The notes beneath the pieces were generated by a model. It was not told where the DNA came from. It did not search any database and saw only the letters and a program-made list of their open reading frames with translations. Positions 31,466-31,558 of a DNA stretch of 31,558 nt are shown one piece after another. The DNA is taken from assembly GCF_000003815.2 (NCBI RefSeq), contig NC_049981.1:19158259-19189816 (forward strand), in the 5' to 3' direction. This DNA is from Branchiostoma floridae. Taxonomy: Eukaryota > Chordata > Leptocardii > Amphioxiformes > Branchiostomatidae. The translations under genes were made by a program, and so were the position numbers. The stretch's first letter is position 1. Every line of letters begins with the position of its first letter.

Positions 31466-31558
31466 CAGTCAAACCTGCCCGAGTGACCACCTCTTCTCAG
31501 CGACCACCTGGCCATTTCGACCGCTTTTTCTCGGTCCCGATTTATTTTCCCATGACGA
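31466..31558 (+). mobile_element. Second member of the CAGTCAAACCTG element, cut by window end
   Basis: Begins with TA/CAGTCAAACCTG, the same terminal repeat and TA flank as the 178-bp element at 8745. It then carries a variant interior ('GAGTGACCACCTC', 'AGCGACCACCTGG', 'CTCGGTCCCGA'). The other end is outside the window. It lies in the intron after the PDZ2 exon. Confidence 0.6.

Overview
The window looks like invertebrate-deuterostome genomic DNA, most likely a lancelet (Branchiostoma). This is inference: it is AT-rich, intron-rich animal DNA carrying a non-LTR retrotransposon tail, a tRNA-derived SINE and several small terminal-inverted-repeat elements. The one gene that can be recognised is the single-copy animal scaffold DLG5. 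No bacterial, viral or CRISPR features were seen. Four runs of N are present: three placeholders of exactly 100 N and one of 579 N.

Layout. Bases 1-6390 are upstream flank without a convincing host gene. They hold two small palindromes, a 5'-truncated CR1/L2-like LINE (2940-3967, minus strand) and a perfect 36-bp palindrome. Bases 6390-6866 are the putative promoter and 5' UTR of the main gene, with a GC box, a CArg-type box, a YY1-like site and a short upstream ORF. The DLG5 orthologue starts at 6867 and runs off the right edge. Exon 1 (CARD-like N-terminus) is followed by a 15-kb intron. Exon 2 is a 72-nt acidic Ser/Thr-rich exon, followed by a 6.2-kb intron. Exon 3 is a long coiled-coil exon that breaks off in the 579-N gap. 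After the gap come five compact exons: the end of the coiled coil, PDZ1, and the first part of PDZ2. Every splice junction I could place keeps the reading frame (phases 1-1-?, then 0-2-0-1-0), which strongly supports the model. The rest of the gene (remaining PDZ domains, SH3 and guanylate-kinase-like domain in known family members) lies beyond 31558.

The two large introns hold most of the unusual structure: two further 3'-end copies of the same LINE family, a tRNA-derived SINE, a 178-bp TA-flanked element with an internal 75-bp repeat (a relative begins at 31466), two CAGGGCT-ended elements, four copies of a 58-bp tandem repeat, several foldbacks, a strong G-quadruplex motif just inside intron 1, and two antisense ORFs. 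One antisense ORF encodes a Cys-rich, zinc-ribbon-like small protein that I do not recognise. I saw no multi-gene system. The best candidates for something undescribed are that Cys-rich ORF and the hairpin families.
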